Positions 1 to 8,071 are shown, numbered from the stretch's first letter. The stretch is 19,075 nt of DNA from Strigomonas culicis (GCA_000482145.1 AUXH01000376.1:1-19075); one strand, 5' to 3'. Translations and numbers: made by a program. The notes: generated from the sequence alone by a model not told the origin.

Positions 1-43
1 GAAGAGAGAGAGAGAGAGAGAGAGAGAGAAGGGGGGGGAGAGC
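1..43 (-). promoter_or_regulatory. (CT)n polypyrimidine tract of the next downstream gene
   Basis: The plus strand shows a GA dinucleotide run (about positions 3-30) then eight G and a short purine stretch. On the minus strand this is an uninterrupted pyrimidine tract of about 40 nt. By analogy with the tracts before every other gene in the window, it is probably the trans-splicing tract of a gene starting just beyond the left edge. The AG acceptor itself is not in view. Confidence 0.5.
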
Positions 44-488
44 TTACACAAGAGAAGCATAAGGATCATTACTAGCCGAAGAAAGCGTAAAACAAAATGA
101 GACTCAATAGCACTTTTTCTGTTGTAAGGTTGTTGTTATTGTTTTTTTTTTCTCTTGCTCCACAGTTTGTCTTTCTTTTTTTTTTGTGTGTGTGTATGTG
201 TTTGTTTGTTTTTCTTTTTGTTTTGATTTTGTTTGTTTGGTGTATACTGCTTTGCTTTTCTAGTTATAATTGGATGACACGCTGTCAGAAACAAAGCACC
301 TCCTGATTACCCAAAGGTATGCTAGTGGTGGCAACATGCAGAAAATGATAAAAAAAAAAAAGTAATAAAGAGAACTGTTCATTTCAAAGTGTTCAGAATA
401 CATTAATAATCAGATTAGCGACTTTTAAGATCGAACAGAAGGAGTCGGATGAACACCGCTTTGTATATTGGATGCAGATGAGTGGATA
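1..488. other. Intergenic region, 3' flank of gamma-glutamylcysteine synthetase
   Basis: No credible gene is seen here. Read on the minus (transcribed) strand it is the 3' untranslated region of the synthetase gene, followed at the left edge by a polypyrimidine tract. Positions 108-240 are T- and TG-rich on the plus strand, so A- and AC-rich in the transcript; a 69-codon plus-strand ORF there is low-complexity Leu/Phe/Val and is not believable. An A-run lies near 350-361. Polyadenylation in trypanosomatids is set by the next downstream acceptor, so the poly(A) site should lie somewhere here, but it cannot be placed. Confidence 0.7.
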
Positions 489-2537
489 CTATTCTTCTCG
501 TTCTCTCTTGTGAGAATAAAAAGCTTTCATAGGAAGGTACGTGTCATCTGTCGTCTTGCCCGATGCAAGGTCGTGTACATGCATCACGATGTCATGTGTT
601 ATTTTTTGAGAAAGTCGAGAGTCCTGCTTATAGTCCGGATGCTTGAGGACAAAGTTTCGCAGGTACTGCGCAGCCGTCGGTATTTTACCGGCAGCACGCA
701 TGGAGATAAACTTAAGGTACGCCGAAATGCTCTCACTTTCAGTTTTCTCATCCTTCAAGTAGCGCCTCACCAACGGGATGAGGCCATAGTAGCCGGACTC
801 GGAGCCGTTGAAAACGTCATTTACACTCATCTTCTCCGTCTCCGACTCCGCCGAAGTGTAAGTGTCAGGAAAAATGTTCTTTCGCATCACGTAGCGCTCC
901 TGGCAAGGATTGATACGGTGGGCGCGACCCATGTTCTCGTCGACGGTGGACATCTTGGTGTAGAAGATGGGCTTGTACTTTGCGATGGCAGCCGTCAGAA
1001 GCACGATAAAGACCGATAGCGCTGCGTTCTCAAAGGGGGTCGGCTGGATGTCCATCACACGGAACTCGACGCGCCAGCCGATGCTGCTTCCCGGCGGGGG
1101 CGGCTTGAACCGCACGGTCTGCCAGTTGGTCGACTGGATGTTCTCGAAGTGGGTCGTGTGGGTCTGATCGTCAATGTCGATCATTTGATCGTACATCACT
1201 AAAGGGTCACGGATGAAGAGGTGAGCGATGTGCCTCGCCAGACGCTCGTCGACACCGTGATTGAGCAGCACATCGCGGTACGGTTGAATGATCTCGATGT
1301 TCGAGTCATTGAATTCATCTAAGTTCTTCGGCTCCGGGCTGATGAACACCGAGATCGAGTCATAGCGCGACTTGATGATGCGAGGCACCTCCTCCCGTTT
1401 GCGGTCGTCGACGGAGGCCGCGATGGTGAGCCAGCGCACATCCGAGTCGCACAGCAGCCCCTTTTGGAATGGCGTCGCCGAGCTAAGCGCCAGGAAGGGT
1501 GGGCACAGGATGGCTAGCTGGTCGTACACCTGGCGTGCCTGGTTGATGTTCTTCAGCTGCATCGTGACCTGGAGGCAGTGCAGGCCCATGCCGAACGCCA
1601 TGCAGTCCATGTAGATGCAGGGGTGACTGACAGACGGAACTGGGCACGGACAGGCGTCGTACCGCTTCACCACGTTCTCGCGCTGTTTGTCCGTGAAGTA
1701 CTGTCCGTAGTAGTAAAGGGTCGCCGGCGTGAATAGGTGCGTGAGCGCCTCCGCTGCCGGGTACTCGTCCACCGGCGGCACGGAAGACTCCTCTGACAGA
1801 TCCGCGACGTCGCCAAATTTAGAAGTCTTCTTCTTCTTATCCTTCTTCACGCCGCAGTCAATGTCCTTGTTCTGCGGCGTGTCGTCAATGTTTAGGCGCC
1901 TGTCCACCGTCCGCTCCAGCGTGTACCTGTCCATGTAGAGCGGCACCTGGATGCACACCTTCCGGCCGCGGCGCAGCCGGATGTTCGCGGTCAGGTTGGA
2001 GAAGCGCGGGTGCGTGCGGTTGATGCACGCGTCGGGCACAAAGAGCGAGTGCGAGAAGGGCACCTCGCACGACTCCGCTGTGCTGAAGTCGCCGACGCCC
2101 ATGAGCGGGAAGGTGACCAGCGTCGTGCCGATGACGCCGGGGCCGGCGCCCTCGTCCAGCAGCGCGTAGCGCCGCCGCATGCTCGTCTCGACCGAGCACA
2201 GGCTCTCCGTAGACAAGCTGTACGGCCGGTCGGGGGTGCTCTCCACCATGTAGGAGCCGTACTCGGGTTGCCACACCGCGTTATTGTCCTCGCGATTGCT
2301 CAGTCGCTCCATCACCTCGGCCGCCGTCAGAGAGAGGCGCACCGTCTCGCCGCTGACCTCCACGAGCTGCGCCTCAATCTCCTCGCCCCAGAGGAAAGGG
2401 AAGTTGTCGATGTCCTTCTTGTCCTTGTACACGTTGACAAACTGTCGGATGCCAGAGGAGCTCACGTGCGGGACCGCCTTCGCGTGCGCCTCCGTGCCCC
2501 AGCGAAGAGGCTCACCGCCAGTTGTTAAGAGACCCAT
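489..2537 (-). CDS. GSH1: Gamma-glutamylcysteine synthetase (glutamate-cysteine ligase)
   Basis: A 682-residue eukaryotic-type glutamate-cysteine ligase, close in length to the human catalytic subunit (637) and trypanosome enzymes. It joins glutamate and cysteine with ATP in the cytosol, the first step to glutathione and, in trypanosomatids, trypanothione. Visible signatures are the N-terminal FLWGEEIEAQ (residues 48-57), whose glutamates are in the metal/substrate region of the family; the YGSYMVESTP segment (93-102); the family hallmark MAFGMGLHCLQVTMQ (313-327); and GWRVEFRVMDIQPT (487-500), carrying conserved substrate-binding arginines. Residues about 222-256 form a low-complexity insertion with a lysine run (KKDKKKKTSK). 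The ATG at 2537 lies 7 nt after a good CAG acceptor, supporting the start; the stop is TAG. The last third of the gene uses visibly more A/T-ending codons than the first. Identification is secure; the symbol follows yeast and trypanosome usage. Confidence 0.95.
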   Translation of the reverse strand: MGLLTTGGEPLRWGTEAHAKAVPHVSSSGIRQFVNVYKDKKDIDNFPFLWGEEIEAQLVEVSGETVRLSLTAAEVMERLSNREDNNAVWQPEYGSYMVESTPDRPYSLSTESLCSVETSMRRRYALLDEGAGPGVIGTTLVTFPLMGVGDFSTAESCEVPFSHSLFVPDACINRTHPRFSNLTANIRLRRGRKVCIQVPLYMDRYTLERTVDRRLNIDDTPQNKDIDCGVKKDKKKKTSKFGDVADLSEESSVPPVDEYPAAEALTHLFTPATLYYYGQYFTDKQRENVVKRYDACPCPVPSVSHPCIYMDCMAFGMGLHCLQVTMQLKNINQARQVYDQLAILCPPFLALSSATPFQKGLLCDSDVRWLTIAASVDDRKREEVPRIIKSRYDSISVFISPEPKNLDEFNDSNIEIIQPYRDVLLNHGVDERLARHIAHLFIRDPLVMYDQMIDIDDQTHTTHFENIQSTNWQTVRFKPPPPGSSIGWRVEFRVMDIQPTPFENAALSVFIVLLTAAIAKYKPIFYTKMSTVDENMGRAHRINPCQERYVMRKNIFPDTYTSAESETEKMSVNDVFNGSESGYYGLIPLVRRYLKDEKTESESISAYLKFISMRAAGKIPTAAQYLRNFVLKHPDYKQDSRLSQKITHDIVMHVHDLASGKTTDDTYLPMKAFYSHKREREE

Positions 2538-2937
2538 GGTGTAGCTGCAGACGCAAAAAAAAAGACTTCCGATCTTACGATAAGAAGAAGATAATTAAAA
2601 GGAAAAGAAAGAAAGCAAAAAGAAGAGAGAACTGAAAAGGGGGAAAAAAATGCAACCGTAAATACTCTGAAAAGGAGAGGTAGTAAATGTAAAAAAAAAA
2701 GGGAGAGAAGGGATAGGAAAGAGAACTGAAGACAAAAATGGGAAACGTATAGTTTCTAAGTGCATGTGAACGAGTACAAATCGCAATGGATGTGCATATG
2801 CTGTTCATCTGTTGGTTTGCTTGTGTTTTGTCGACAGGTAGCACATACCCTCATCGGTGCGTGTGGGAGAACACTTCTGAGTGTACATGGTAGTAGTTTA
2901 CATCTATACCATCCATGAGTCGAGTCTATGTACATGA
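2538..2937. other. Intergenic region between GSH1 and the calmodulin-like gene
   Basis: About 400 nt of mostly AT-rich DNA. It holds the polypyrimidine region that serves GSH1 (minus-strand pyrimidines, about 2555-2740 with interruptions) and, further right, the 3' untranslated region of the calmodulin-like gene. The small ORFs inside are Phe/Ser/Leu-rich translations of the pyrimidine tract. I see no further gene or structured RNA. Confidence 0.7.
2545..2650 (-). promoter_or_regulatory. Trans-splice acceptor region of GSH1
   Basis: On the minus strand a long CT-rich stretch (about 2577-2650) is followed by T9 and then GCGTCTGCAG, with the AG at 2546-2545. The ATG follows after only 7 nt, so this would give a very short leader beyond the spliced leader itself. 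An earlier AG near 2575 (after TTATCGTA) is a possible alternative giving a 5' UTR of roughly 35 nt. Confidence 0.6.
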
Positions 2938-3702
2938 TTAGAGCCCGGCGAGTGGATCATCCACCGGCGGCTTCTTCAGCTCCTCCAGCCGTTTGCGCTC
3001 CAACTCCTCGGCCTCAGCCTTCTGTGCTAGCTCCTGCGCCGTGGGTGGCGTGTAGGTGCCCTGTATGCGGGCGGCCAGCTCGTCGTAGGGGCACTCCTCG
3101 GGCAGCAGTGTCTCGAGCAGCTTCACCTCCGCGGGCGCCAGGATGTTGTCCCCGCTGGTCGTCAGGATCTCAAGCAGCCGCTGGCGTGTCATCACTTTGG
3201 GCTCGCGCCCTTCGCGGAAGATCTTCAGCGCCTTATACACCTCCTTTTCTTCGCTCGTCGCATCCCTATACATCTCCTCGGTGCAGGAGATGAAAATATT
3301 CCAATCAATGTTCTTGATCTCCTCCACCGGTATGATCTTGACGTCCTTCTTTTCCGCGTCCTCATCCTCCTGTCCCTTTTGCTTTTTGGCGTCGGGCTTT
3401 CCCGTTTTCCCGGCCCCCCGCTTCTTCTTGTCCTTCAGCTCCTCCTTCCGTCGCTCCTTCTCACGCTTCAGCTCCTCCTCGCGGCGCCACTGCTCCAGCC
3501 GCAGCACCGGCTCCGTCATGCGCTCCTTCAGCCGGTCCATGTCGGTGCTAGTCGGATTCATCCCCATGCCGCGCAGCAGTGTCAGGCAGTCGAGGAACGA
3601 CACGAGCTTCTCTTCGTTCTGGAGCGAGTTGAAGATTGCCTCGGCTTTGTTGTACACGTCGCTGGTGAGGACACATGGGCCCTGCGCCCGCTGAGCACAC
3701 AT
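2938..3702 (-). CDS. Calmodulin-fold (degenerate EF-hand) protein with charged insertion
   Basis: A 254-residue protein. I infer a four-EF-hand calmodulin-like framework. Residues 20-62 resemble EF1 plus the first helix of EF2 (compare GMGMNPTSTDMDRL with calmodulin's SLGQNPTEAELQDM). Residues 131-146 (NIDWNIFISCTEEMYR) match the end of EF2, and 151-213 the C-terminal lobe. About 65 residues of Lys/Glu/Arg-rich sequence (58-122) sit where the second calcium loop should be. None of the loops keeps the Asp/Asn/Gly ligand pattern, so calcium binding is unlikely. A charged helix (220-243) closes the protein. Flagellar dynein-regulatory and axonemal proteins include similar degenerate calmodulin-like subunits (e.g. 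DRC8/EFCAB2), so an axonemal role is possible but unproven. The ATG at 3702 lies 23 nt after a clear acceptor. Confidence 0.65.
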   Translation of the reverse strand: MCAQRAQGPCVLTSDVYNKAEAIFNSLQNEEKLVSFLDCLTLLRGMGMNPTSTDMDRLKERMTEPVLRLEQWRREEELKREKERRKEELKDKKKRGAGKTGKPDAKKQKGQEDEDAEKKDVKIIPVEEIKNIDWNIFISCTEEMYRDATSEEKEVYKALKIFREGREPKVMTRQRLLEILTTSGDNILAPAEVKLLETLLPEECPYDELAARIQGTYTPPTAQELAQKAEAEELERKRLEELKKPPVDDPLAGL

Positions 3703-3725
3703 CGCTGTTCTACAATTGCACTACA

Positions 3726-3779
3726 CTGCAATGGGAAAGAAAGAAGGAAAGAAAGGTAGAGAGAGAGAGAGAGACAAGG
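3726..3779 (-). promoter_or_regulatory. Trans-splice acceptor of the calmodulin-like gene
   Basis: The minus strand has a near-pure pyrimidine tract of about 45 nt, including a (CT)8-type run at 3758-3774, ending CCCATTGCAG with the AG at 3727-3726. The predicted 5' UTR is 23 nt. This is one of the two cleanest acceptors in the window. Confidence 0.75.
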
Positions 3780-4002
3780 GAACCGAACCATGGAGAAGTA
3801 TAAATACTAAATCAAAACCATACCGGTGAAAATGACAACAGCACAGTACGGTGAATATTATTCGTGTTCTCTTATTTTCACATAAACGGCAGTTTCTATC
3901 TGTCTTACTTGAGACAAACATACATAAAATTACATCGTAGTGGATCCGGTTGATGCGGTTTTCTGTGTTTACATGGCATCCAGCGCGGCCCGCCTGTCGC
4001 AG

Positions 4003-4677
4003 CTAGGAGAGCAAGGCGGCGGCAAGGCTAGCCTTGGCATCGTCTAGGGTGGGGATTACTTCGAAGGGGACCGCGACCAGCGTGGTGTCACCGTCCGCCA
4101 CCGCGCTCAGCGCGACGAGCTGTTCCTCCGACAGTGTCGCGCTCACACTCAGCACGCGGTACGGCATCTTCCCCTCCGACCCAATCGTGTACTGCTTGTC
4201 GTTGATGGGCTGCGCCGCGCTGGTGTTGAAGCCAGCGCGCTCGAGCAGATCGTTGTACACGCACAAGAAGCGACCGCTGTTGTCTATGGAGCCGTAGAAC
4301 GCCTCCTTGGTCGCCTGGAAGCTCTCGGCCATCAGCGAGTGGGCGAGCAGCACCCCGTAGCGTGCCTGTCCTACGGTCGCGACGGGCAGCAGCACGGCCG
4401 GGGGCTCCCCCGTGAGGTGGATCGCCTGCAGCACCCGCTGCCCCGTCGGCGACACAAAATCGGCGTCCGCGACAATGCCCACGACGCGGTGGGCGATGCG
4501 CAGCACCCCCTTCAGCAGTATCGCGCGCGGGAGCGCACCGCCCTGCTCGAAGGACTTGAGGTACGCCTGCAGCGGCACGTATTCCGACACCGATCGCAGC
4601 GTTTCGTCCTTGTTGGCCACACGATACGTCTTGTGCGTCGTCAACAAGACGGTTTGTCCGTTCACAGCGAGCTCCAT
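4003..4677 (-). CDS. Conserved-looking protein of unknown function, 224 aa
   Basis: I do not recognise this protein. It is 224 residues, soluble-looking and globular, with no signal peptide, membrane segment, coiled coil or low-complexity region. It reads as an alternating alpha/beta domain: hydrophobic strands such as TVLLTTHKTYRV (9-20), AILLKGVLRIAHRVVGIVAD (52-71) and AVLLPVATV (93-101), a segment EAFYGSIDNSGRFLCVYNDLLERAGF (124-149), and a C-terminal strand-helix pair (TTLVAVPFEVIPTLDDAKASLAAALLS). GC-rich codon use like its neighbours, a single ATG at 4677, a good acceptor about 50 nt upstream and no internal low-complexity all support a real gene. No catalytic motif stands out. Confidence 0.8.
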   Translation of the reverse strand: MELAVNGQTVLLTTHKTYRVANKDETLRSVSEYVPLQAYLKSFEQGGALPRAILLKGVLRIAHRVVGIVADADFVSPTGQRVLQAIHLTGEPPAVLLPVATVGQARYGVLLAHSLMAESFQATKEAFYGSIDNSGRFLCVYNDLLERAGFNTSAAQPINDKQYTIGSEGKMPYRVLSVSATLSEEQLVALSAVADGDTTLVAVPFEVIPTLDDAKASLAAALLS

Positions 4678-4729
4678 CGGGTTCTACGCGGCACGGGAAG
4701 GGTAGAGATGATAGGATAAAAGATGATAC

Positions 4730-4786
4730 CTTTATGCAACGGGTGAAAAGAGGAGAAAAGAAAAAGAGAGAGAAAGGGAGACAAAG
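4730..4786 (-). promoter_or_regulatory. Trans-splice acceptor of the 224-aa protein gene
   Basis: The minus strand shows a CT-rich tract (about 4746-4786) followed by CACCCGTTGCATAAAG, with the first AG at 4731-4730. This gives a 5' UTR of about 52 nt without any upstream ATG. A second AG (GCCGCGTAG) lies only a few nucleotides from the start and is a weaker alternative. Confidence 0.55.
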
Positions 4787-4949
4787 TGGCACAGCATCCG
4801 TCGTTGCTCCCATCCGAGCTCGACTCGCTTGTTGGAGCTACACGCCGTGCCGTATCGGCGCTGATCCAACTTTCTTGCAGAAGACAAGGTAAGGGGGGGG
4901 ATAGCTAACCACCAATAGCACAACTAGGCACATTTAATCTCCAAGCGCT

Positions 4950-5381
4950 CTAAACATTTCTATTCGACGAAGGATTCTGAAGGTGTACGACCCGCAGCAT
5001 CTGCTGAACCGGCCGCGAGAGAATGATGGGTCCTATCAAAGGCGTAGACTCCAGCACGCGCGCCACTACAGGAAAGAAATCGCCGAACAGGTTAAGGATG
5101 CCGAACCCCTCGATCACCAAACCGAAGATGCACCAGCCAAACAACACCAGTAGAATGCCCAGAAAGAAGCAAATCGATGCGCGCCTGCGGGTGACAAAGA
5201 AGGTCTTGAAGCGTTTTGGGCCGACGACGAGCGCCACACCCACCACAAACAGGACGTTGCCGATGGTGAGCAGTGCTCGGTCGAGCAGCATGACTATCCC
5301 AAGGAAAGAGAACAGAACGCCTAGGCCGGTGAGCGCCACACCTATCTTGGTGAAATCATTCCAATTGTACAACGAATCCAT
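4950..5381 (-). CDS. GOT1: GOT1-family Golgi vesicle transport membrane protein
   Basis: A 143-residue, four-span membrane protein of the Got1/Sft2-like family, which acts in ER-Golgi vesicle traffic (COPII budding and fusion with the Golgi) in yeast and plants. Hydrophobic segments fall at about 12-33, 36-54, 68-90 and 102-122. The basic loop GPKRFKTFFVTRRR (54-67) and the motif IEGFGILNLFGDFFP (90-104) are typical of the family, as are the short N-terminus starting near a DFTKIGV segment and the overall length (about 140 residues). Codon use is less GC-biased than in neighbouring genes, as expected for a Phe/Leu/Ile-rich membrane protein. The ATG at 5381 is the only plausible start; the predicted 5' UTR contains a CA dinucleotide repeat. 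Confidence 0.88.
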   Translation of the reverse strand: MDSLYNWNDFTKIGVALTGLGVLFSFLGIVMLLDRALLTIGNVLFVVGVALVVGPKRFKTFFVTRRRASICFFLGILLVLFGWCIFGLVIEGFGILNLFGDFFPVVARVLESTPLIGPIILSRPVQQMLRVVHLQNPSSNRNV

Positions 5382-5400
5382 TGGATACAGATACTTGGAA

Positions 5401-5438
5401 GTATGTGTGTGTGTGTGTGTATGTGTGTGTGTGTGTGT
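5401..5438. repeat. TG/CA microsatellite in the GOT1 leader
   Basis: About 38 nt of TG dinucleotide (CA on the transcribed strand), interrupted by two TA steps. It starts 20 nt upstream of the GOT1 ATG. If the acceptor at 5530 is used it is inside the mature 5' UTR. Confidence 0.95.
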
Positions 5439-5529
5439 TTGCTGTTCAGATGTGCACTTAAAAAAAAGGCGAGTTATACGCTATTATGCACCTTTTTTAT
5501 TTCCTTTTTCTGAACTCCAAAAGAATATG

Positions 5530-5560
5530 CTAAAAGGAAAAGAAAGAGTGAGAAACAAAA
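5530..5560 (-). promoter_or_regulatory. Trans-splice acceptor of GOT1
   Basis: The minus strand reads as pyrimidine-rich sequence ending TTTCTTTTCCTTTTAG, with AG at 5531-5530. The region between this AG and the start (148 nt) contains no ATG. The AG nearest the start (CTTCCAAG) follows an alternating CA tract rather than a pyrimidine run and is less convincing. Confidence 0.6.
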
Positions 5561-5850
5561 GTGCAGATTATACTCTGAAAACACATTATCGGCGATGCAG
5601 TGCATGCACACATGTCCTTTCGATACAGGCCAACCGCTCTGGTCCCGTATTACATGATTTGCTTTGTTTGATGGTTTGTTTGTTTGATAAAAGAAGTTAC
5701 ACTGGTATTTATACGAATAGTTAGTAGGTTAACAGAGTTATGAATTAGCTACGGTTTAAAAGGTAGAAGAAGAAAAACGAATATCACAAATATACCAACA
5801 ACAAGAACCACCATAACGCTCAATTGATTTGATCAGAGCTGTCTTCGGAC

Positions 5851-7758
5851 TCATTCGTCGCGGCCCCTCTTTGTGCCCTTTTTGGCCTTCCGCTTGCCCT
5901 GCAGTGCCGACTCTAGCGTCACGCGGCCCTCCTGCAGGTTCTTCTGCTTCGCCGTGAACTTGCCGACGCGCTGCTGTCGCAGGCCCTGATAGAAGGTGAC
6001 GAGTGAGTTCCCCTGCTGTCGCTGCTCGTCCTCGAACTGCTTCGTCGCGGTGAGGTCGCACGGGCCGAAGTCGAGCTGGTCGCGCCGCGCCGCAATCCGG
6101 CGCGCGTTCGCCTCGACGTGCCGCAGGATGTTCGCTATCTGCGAGTGGATCTTCGGCACCTTCACGTCCGCGCGCAGCTTCTTCAGCGTGCTGTCGACGG
6201 CCCAGAAGGCCTCCGGGAAGCCAACGACGTGGCTGTGCGTCGCGAGGTGCTCCGTGAGGAGGTACAGTGCGTTCTCCCACAGCTCGCGGTGGTAAGCGTT
6301 GCTGCGCGCCTGCGACTTCTTGACGCGCAGTGTGAACTGGAGCTCGACCGGCTCGGTGGATGCGGCACCGCTGGGGGCGTTGGAGAGCGCGACGCTGGGC
6401 GAGGTGAGGATGCGCAGGATGTAAGGCGCCACCGGGATGTACACCCCGTTGGTGCGGGAGGCGATGTGGTTGAGCACCTCGATGATCTGCAGGTGCATCG
6501 GGAACATCCGCGGCGACGAGAAGAGGTCCATGAGCGTCGTCGCTATCTGCACCACGGGGTGGATGAGAGGGCCCAGCTGCGCGGGGTCGGAGTACGTGGA
6601 GACGACCGCGCCCCACGTGCGCAGCGCGTTGAGATACTGCCAGTTCACGACCGCGCGCACATTCGCCTGCGTCTGCTGCTGCAGCGCCGCGCGCAGGTAA
6701 ATGGCCAACTGGCGCAGGTACACGAAGGCGTGCTGGTACGCCGCCTCGAGATCGGTGCCGTAGAGGTCGACGACGCAGTTGATGAGGAAGGCCACCACAG
6801 TCTGGTTGTGGATGTTGTACAGATGCGCCGTGCGCACCATCGCGAGGAAGATGCCCTTGAAGGCGGTCGACTGATACATGGAGCGCGTCCCCGTCGCGCG
6901 GGTGGCGACGGCGCGGACCACCATGTAGGCCGCCACGCGCACCGCCTCCTCCGGCACCGTGCAGAGGTGCAGCGCCGCGCGCAGGACGGCCCGCGTGATG
7001 CCCTTCATGTAGTGCAGCACCGGCACGAAGGCGGCGAGGGACTGCAGCAGGCCGGTCGTCAGCGCGGCGTCCACGTTGCCCTGGCCGATCACCGCGACGG
7101 TGGCGAGGATGAAGCGCTTCACCATGATGCGCGTGGACAGCAATGACATGGAGCCCTTGGAGGAGATGAAGGAGCTCACACTCCGGCTGATGTGCTGGCC
7201 AATCTGAATGAGGCTCTGCTTCACGAGCGAGGGCTCCTCGAACTTGCGCGTCGTGCTCGGCCGCGGGCCCTCCTTGAGGGGGTACCCGAGCTCGCGGACG
7301 GCGGCAATGAAGACGTCGACGCACGCCTCGGGCTTGCCGGCCGCGACGAGCTTCTGCAGGTCGCTCTCCGAGATGCGGCTACGCGGGTCCGCCGTGTCCT
7401 CGGCCTCGCGCTCGCCCTCCCCCTGCTCCGCGTCCTCGCCGCTGCCCTCGACGTCCGTCTCCTCGTCGCTGCCCTCCTCGCCCTCGACGATGTCCATGTC
7501 GTCCTTGCCGAACTGCAGCAGCGTCGGGTCCTCCTCCTCCAGGTAGGAGTAGAACTCGGGGTCCGTGTCCTTGAGGCGCTCGAGCTGGTCGACGTGCTCC
7601 TGCTCCTCCTTGGCCGCCTCCTTCGCCTCACGGACCTTCTTCCGCTGAACACGCTCCGTCTTCTCCTTCTTCGACTTGGCCGTCTTGCGGCGCGTCTCGA
7701 TGACGCTCGCCAAGTGCTTCTTAGCGTACTTCTTAAAGGATTTCTTTTCCTTTGGCAT
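5851..7758 (-). CDS. NOC2: Nucleolar complex protein 2 (NOC2), 60S ribosome biogenesis factor
   Basis: A 635-residue member of the Noc2/NOC2L family. With Noc1 and Noc3, Noc2 escorts pre-60S ribosomal particles from nucleolus to nucleoplasm. The N-terminus is a basic, nuclear-localisation-like region (residues 1-50), followed by the family signature DTDPEFYSYLEEEDPTLLQF (64-83) and an acidic stretch (about 88-122). The conserved helical-repeat Noc2 domain covers about 190-560, with typical segments VYLRQLAIYLRAAL (346-359), VVNWQYLNALRTWGAVVS (370-387) and PLIHPVVQI (397-405). The C-terminal tail is lysine/arginine-rich (619-633). Length is somewhat below the yeast (about 710) and human (about 750) proteins. 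The ATG at 7758 begins a typical MPKEKK nucleolar N-terminus, 96 nt after a strong TTTTTGCAG acceptor. Very GC-rich third positions create long antisense shadow ORFs over this gene. Confidence 0.92.
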   Translation of the reverse strand: MPKEKKSFKKYAKKHLASVIETRRKTAKSKKEKTERVQRKKVREAKEAAKEEQEHVDQLERLKDTDPEFYSYLEEEDPTLLQFGKDDMDIVEGEEGSDEETDVEGSGEDAEQGEGEREAEDTADPRSRISESDLQKLVAAGKPEACVDVFIAAVRELGYPLKEGPRPSTTRKFEEPSLVKQSLIQIGQHISRSVSSFISSKGSMSLLSTRIMVKRFILATVAVIGQGNVDAALTTGLLQSLAAFVPVLHYMKGITRAVLRAALHLCTVPEEAVRVAAYMVVRAVATRATGTRSMYQSTAFKGIFLAMVRTAHLYNIHNQTVVAFLINCVVDLYGTDLEAAYQHAFVYLRQLAIYLRAALQQQTQANVRAVVNWQYLNALRTWGAVVSTYSDPAQLGPLIHPVVQIATTLMDLFSSPRMFPMHLQIIEVLNHIASRTNGVYIPVAPYILRILTSPSVALSNAPSGAASTEPVELQFTLRVKKSQARSNAYHRELWENALYLLTEHLATHSHVVGFPEAFWAVDSTLKKLRADVKVPKIHSQIANILRHVEANARRIAARRDQLDFGPCDLTATKQFEDEQRQQGNSLVTFYQGLRQQRVGKFTAKQKNLQEGRVTLESALQGKRKAKKGTKRGRDE

Positions 7759-8071
7759 TGTGTCTATTCAGCGGGGTTGGATTACAGGCAAACAGTTCAA
7801 CGAGAAAAAAGAAAGTGATGCACAAAGGTGTAGGACCTTCTGTTATTATTCTCTCTGCAAAAAAAAAAAAGAGAGAAAAGAAAGAGACAGGAGGGAGGAA
7901 CAAAAGGACAAGTACATACAGTATTCAAAAAAAAAGAAGAAACACTATTTTTAAAGAAGGATGGAGAAAAAAAATGATATCGAGCATTTTAAGTATCTTC
8001 CTCTCTCTGTTTATGCTTTGTATGCCGACAATACACTCTACTTCTGGTAGAGAGCAGCGAAAACAAAAGCG
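7759..8071. other. Intergenic region between NOC2 and the CaaX kinesin
   Basis: About 310 nt of A/G-rich plus-strand sequence: the NOC2 leader and acceptor tract on the left, then the 3' untranslated region of the kinesin gene. Several A-runs (T-runs in the transcript) occur at 7928-7936 and 7966-7973. No other feature is seen. Confidence 0.7.
7855..7902 (-). promoter_or_regulatory. Trans-splice acceptor of NOC2
   Basis: The minus strand carries a nearly pure pyrimidine tract of over 40 nt ending in twelve T and GCAG, with AG at 7856-7855. The implied 5' UTR is 96 nt. This is a textbook trypanosomatid acceptor. Confidence 0.75.

Larger units (their letters stand above)
5382..5850. other. Intergenic region between GOT1 and NOC2
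   Basis: About 470 nt. From right to left on the transcribed strand it holds the 3' untranslated region of NOC2 (about 5560-5850, AT-rich), the polypyrimidine tract and AG for GOT1 (5530-5560), and a 148-nt predicted GOT1 leader with a CA repeat. I see no additional gene; a 233-codon plus-strand ORF spanning the repeat is the antisense of GOT1 plus low-complexity sequence. Confidence 0.7.

Noticed and set aside
97..306. 69-codon plus-strand ORF, Leu/Phe/Val/Cys-rich, looking like a small membrane protein
   Set aside because: It is a translation of a T- and TG-rich low-complexity tract in a 3' flank, on the wrong strand and without an acceptor signal.
6118..7146. Plus-strand ORF (342 codons) and a minus-strand alternate-frame ORF (5756-7324) over NOC2
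   Set aside because: Both are shadows of NOC2 produced by GC-rich third positions; compositions are extreme (Arg/His/Val or Arg/Ala/Pro) and no motif is recognisable.
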